DNA of 64,000 bases from Trema orientale (lineage: Eukaryota; Streptophyta; Magnoliopsida; Rosales; Cannabaceae): assembly GCA_002914845.1 (NCBI GenBank), contig JXTC01000270.1:216375-280374 (forward strand), read 5' to 3'. The notes beneath the pieces are model-generated. The model made no database searches and was not told the origin of the DNA. It worked only from the letters and a program-made list of their open reading frames with translations. The position numbers were made by a program, and so were the translations under genes. Numbering within the stretch: position 1 is the first letter of the stretch; every line of letters begins with the position of its first letter. Shown piece after piece: positions 61,507 to 64,000 of the stretch.

Positions 61507-61728
61507 TCAAGCTTCAAGTTTTTCAAGTGCACTGCGAACAGGAAACTTATTACTAAAAGACCATACAAGAAGAAGGGCACTAAAAATGAGAAGTCCAAGC
61601 TTCAATCCTTCCACGCTGGCTGCAATATTAGACATTTGGTAAAAATAAAATAAAACAGAATTCACAACTTCATAAGGACCATGTAGAGTTGGGGAGGTAT
61701 CAGAAGGCTGACGAGAGAAGGCAAACAT
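61507..61728 (-). CDS. Small membrane protein, 73 aa, function unknown
   Basis: ATG at 61728, stop TGA at 61507. Polar N-terminus (FSRQPSDTSPTLHGPYEVV) and one predicted transmembrane helix at residues ~43-58 (KLGLLIFSALLLVWSF), then a short basic tail (KFPVRSALEKLE). I do not recognise the family. Composition is more coding-like than any other short ORF here. The LINE begins about 67 bp downstream in the same orientation. Could be the last exon of a larger minus-strand gene or a chance ORF. Confidence 0.4.
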   Translation of the reverse strand: MFAFSRQPSDTSPTLHGPYEVVNSVLFYFYQMSNIAASVEGLKLGLLIFSALLLVWSFSNKFPVRSALEKLEA

Positions 61729-61811
61729 TTTGCAACCACCAGCTTGGTCATGATTTAATCACAAAGTATTTGCACAAGTGTGCACATAAAGTTCTAAATT
61801 TCATTAAGGAA

Positions 61812-62096
61812 ACTTAACAAAGTACAAGATGGATAATACGAATCATCCATCTTTGCAGTGACTAATCTCAAAATACAAATACACACATATACGTGTATAA
61901 AATGAAGATTACTTGTGAGCACAAGCCATAAGCCCCCATCACAGGCATCTAAGTCAAATTCAATTGAACAATACTTAACAAACTTGCAGATGAATAATAT
62001 GAATTGTCCATCTTTGCGATGACTAATCTCAAAATACAAATACACACATTTATGTGTACACAATGAAAATTACTTGTGCAGCACAAGTCATAAGCC
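61812..62096. repeat. Tandem duplication, 162-bp period
   Basis: ACTTAACAAAG(...)GATG(G/A)ATAATA and CATCTTTGC.GTGACTAATC at 61812-61934 recur at 61974-62096 with ~90% identity by eye; the second copy is partial. Confidence 0.85.
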
Positions 62097-62099
62097 ATA

Positions 62100-62548
62100 A
62101 GCTCACAACATTACAGACTAGTCATTCAAATGCACAATTTTCATTCTAACAGGGGATTACCATTTTTTTCTTTTTTTCTTTTTTTTTTTTTAAAATCATA
62201 TTTGTACCCTACGTGAAAGATACAAACTCAGTTCATTCAATAAGACAACATCCACTATTTTCATAGACAATAGAAAAGCTCCCAAACTACAAGATTCCAG
62301 TTCAATTTCAAAGGGGGAAACCAGCCAATCATCTTTCATTAGCACACATTCATCAACTACAAACAGATGTGGATCAAAAATAAAAACCAAATAAAAAATT
62401 TATCAAATCAATAAGTAAAAAGGATAATTCTAGACTCCTAATGTAGATTTATAATGATATTTAATTTCTTTTCCTTCCTAGCAGAAAAGTATTCAGAGCA
62501 TTTAATTTATATCATCCACTATTTTACAGTTACTTGTACTCTATTAAA

Positions 62549-62579
<31 letters not shown>

Positions 62580-64000
62580 GAGGAGTTAAACTACAATTCG
62601 ACTTTTCCTCGAACACCGACTCCAAACATGTTAATAACCCTTCAATTTTCTCAATAACATGCATGCATCAAACCACCTCTTACAACAGTTAAATGTGACA
62701 TGAACCCTGCACAATTTATCTCATAGACTGAAGCAATCACATTCATTCATTTAATTTTCTAATACAACCCACCACAAGCTCATCTCTCCTCAAAAATGCT
62801 TTAATTCGAACATAGTCTTCTTGTACTAGTTTTTTATCCAAAAAAATAGAACCTAATTCTTGTACAAATTGATGGTTATCAAGATATATAAACCAGTCAA
62901 TAGGAAGGTCACCATTAACAGATGGAAAAACTTAAAAACATTAGGACCTTCTTCCACTACATGGATAAGATTTAATTCTATCACTTAAGATACGGCCTTC
63001 AACTAACCTCTCCATCGAGTGTCCATGTAAACCTAGCAAATAATGAAAGCAATTATTTAACATTCACAATTTTTTGAAAAGAAAAAAAAAATTCCACCTG
63101 GTATGAGAACTACATCTTGTGTTCTGTTTCTTACAAAAGCACTTCTCCCATTTCTTTTACAAATAAAAACTTCAAACTTAAGCACTTCATCAAAAAGTTG
63201 AGTTTAAGAAGCAAACTAATCAAGTCTTAAGACTAGAACCACAAAGTCATAGAAAAATACTATCTAGCATCAATCAGTGGATGGCCTTCAAACATGCGAC
63301 GATATTCGCAATAGAATCCAAATGTCGTTTACAAATAAATACTCAGAAAACGAACACTGCATCGACCCAAGGCTAAATTAAAGAGGATACATGTAATTCA
63401 CATAGATATATGAGAAGCTGCACAAGCCAAAAACAAACATAACATGTTTTCCAAAACGTTTGTCTTAGTCAATAGACATTGCTGAAAAATTTTAATGAAA
63501 GAATCAGATGTTCAAGTGATGTATTTTTACCTCACATGGACCACCCCAATTACGCTGCCACTTCAAAAATGCTATTGCTATAACTACTTTTGTAACACAC
63601 GTCAAGATTAGTCTACTCACCAGATAAATACGAGTACTACCACATACCAATTTATAATCAAGTTGCAACATTAAGGCTTCACCAGGTAAAGCTACAACTG
63701 TATCTAGGATGACATGGAGTTACAAAAGGATTCTGAAATTCGACACCTCTTCGTAGATAATAAGATAAGGAAAATAATGGGGGAGCAAAAGAATAGAGTA
63801 TAAAGCAACCATCTAGTAATGGCAACAACCAACTGTACTTCCCTTAGTAATGGCTTTTATTTATCTAAAGTGTGGATTGAAGTAAAATAGTCAAAACTAA
63901 AGAGGTGTAATCACTTTAGTGTTTAATTTAAGGAAAGACCTGGCTCACGGATTTGTCCCCCGTCTGCTCCATTGTCAAAGTCTGTGACTCCAAACTTTTT
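62100..64000. other. AT-rich interval, possible gene upstream region
   Basis: T and A runs near 62165-62195 and 62549-62579. No tRNA or exon series recognised. If the 73-aa minus-strand ORF is real, this would be its upstream side. A minus-strand ATG at 63974 (MEQTGDKSVSQ) precedes a GT within ten codons; unsupported. Confidence 0.4.

Noticed and set aside
63930..64000. Possible first exon MEQTGDKSVSQ on the minus strand
   Set aside because: Only eleven codons before a GT, cut near the window edge, no partner exon found.

Overview
The window looks like nuclear DNA of a dicot-type flowering plant. It is AT-rich and repeat-dense, with GT-AG introns and plant-specific protein families (GH17-X8 glucanase, TBL/PMR5 protein), plus Ty3/gypsy, LINE, TRIM and MITE repeats. 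The species cannot be read from the sequence. Two N gaps (21141-21166, 37591-37783) and single Ns at 5711, 16239 and 34980 mark assembly joins.

Layout. 1-4427: an LTR fragment abuts a decayed, minus-strand Ty3/gypsy-like element that has gag and protease but no reverse transcriptase, RNase H or integrase. 6493-8783, 13871-15016 and 15184-15742 are three solo LTRs, each with a perfect 5-bp target-site duplication (TSD); a fourth LTR-like stretch lies at about 9839-11372. 17-24 kb is AT-rich with several foldback elements. 24260-32129 holds eight copies of one ~172-bp foldback MITE; six carry perfect 9-bp TSDs, which points to a Mutator-type mechanism. The last copy sits inside one half of a ~221-bp tandem duplication just upstream of a gene.

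33305-36463 (+) is a two-exon GPI-anchored GH17 beta-1,3-glucanase with an X8/CBM43 domain. 39260-41543 (-) is a six-exon trichome-birefringence-like (TBL) protein. They are convergent, about 2.8 kb apart, and both are expected to act on the cell wall: callose turnover and Golgi polysaccharide O-acetylation.

43184-43680 is a rearranged TRIM. 45839-56639 is a structurally complete Tekay/Del-like chromovirus with 3.15-kb LTRs and TSD GAATC; its gag-pol is broken by stops and two frameshifts. 58940-61440 is a 5'-truncated LINE on the minus strand, ending 67 bp from a 73-codon minus-strand ORF (61507-61728) for a small one-helix membrane protein of unknown function. The rest shows no convincing gene. 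I saw no tRNA, rRNA or CRISPR array; one tRNA-like promoter belongs to a SINE.
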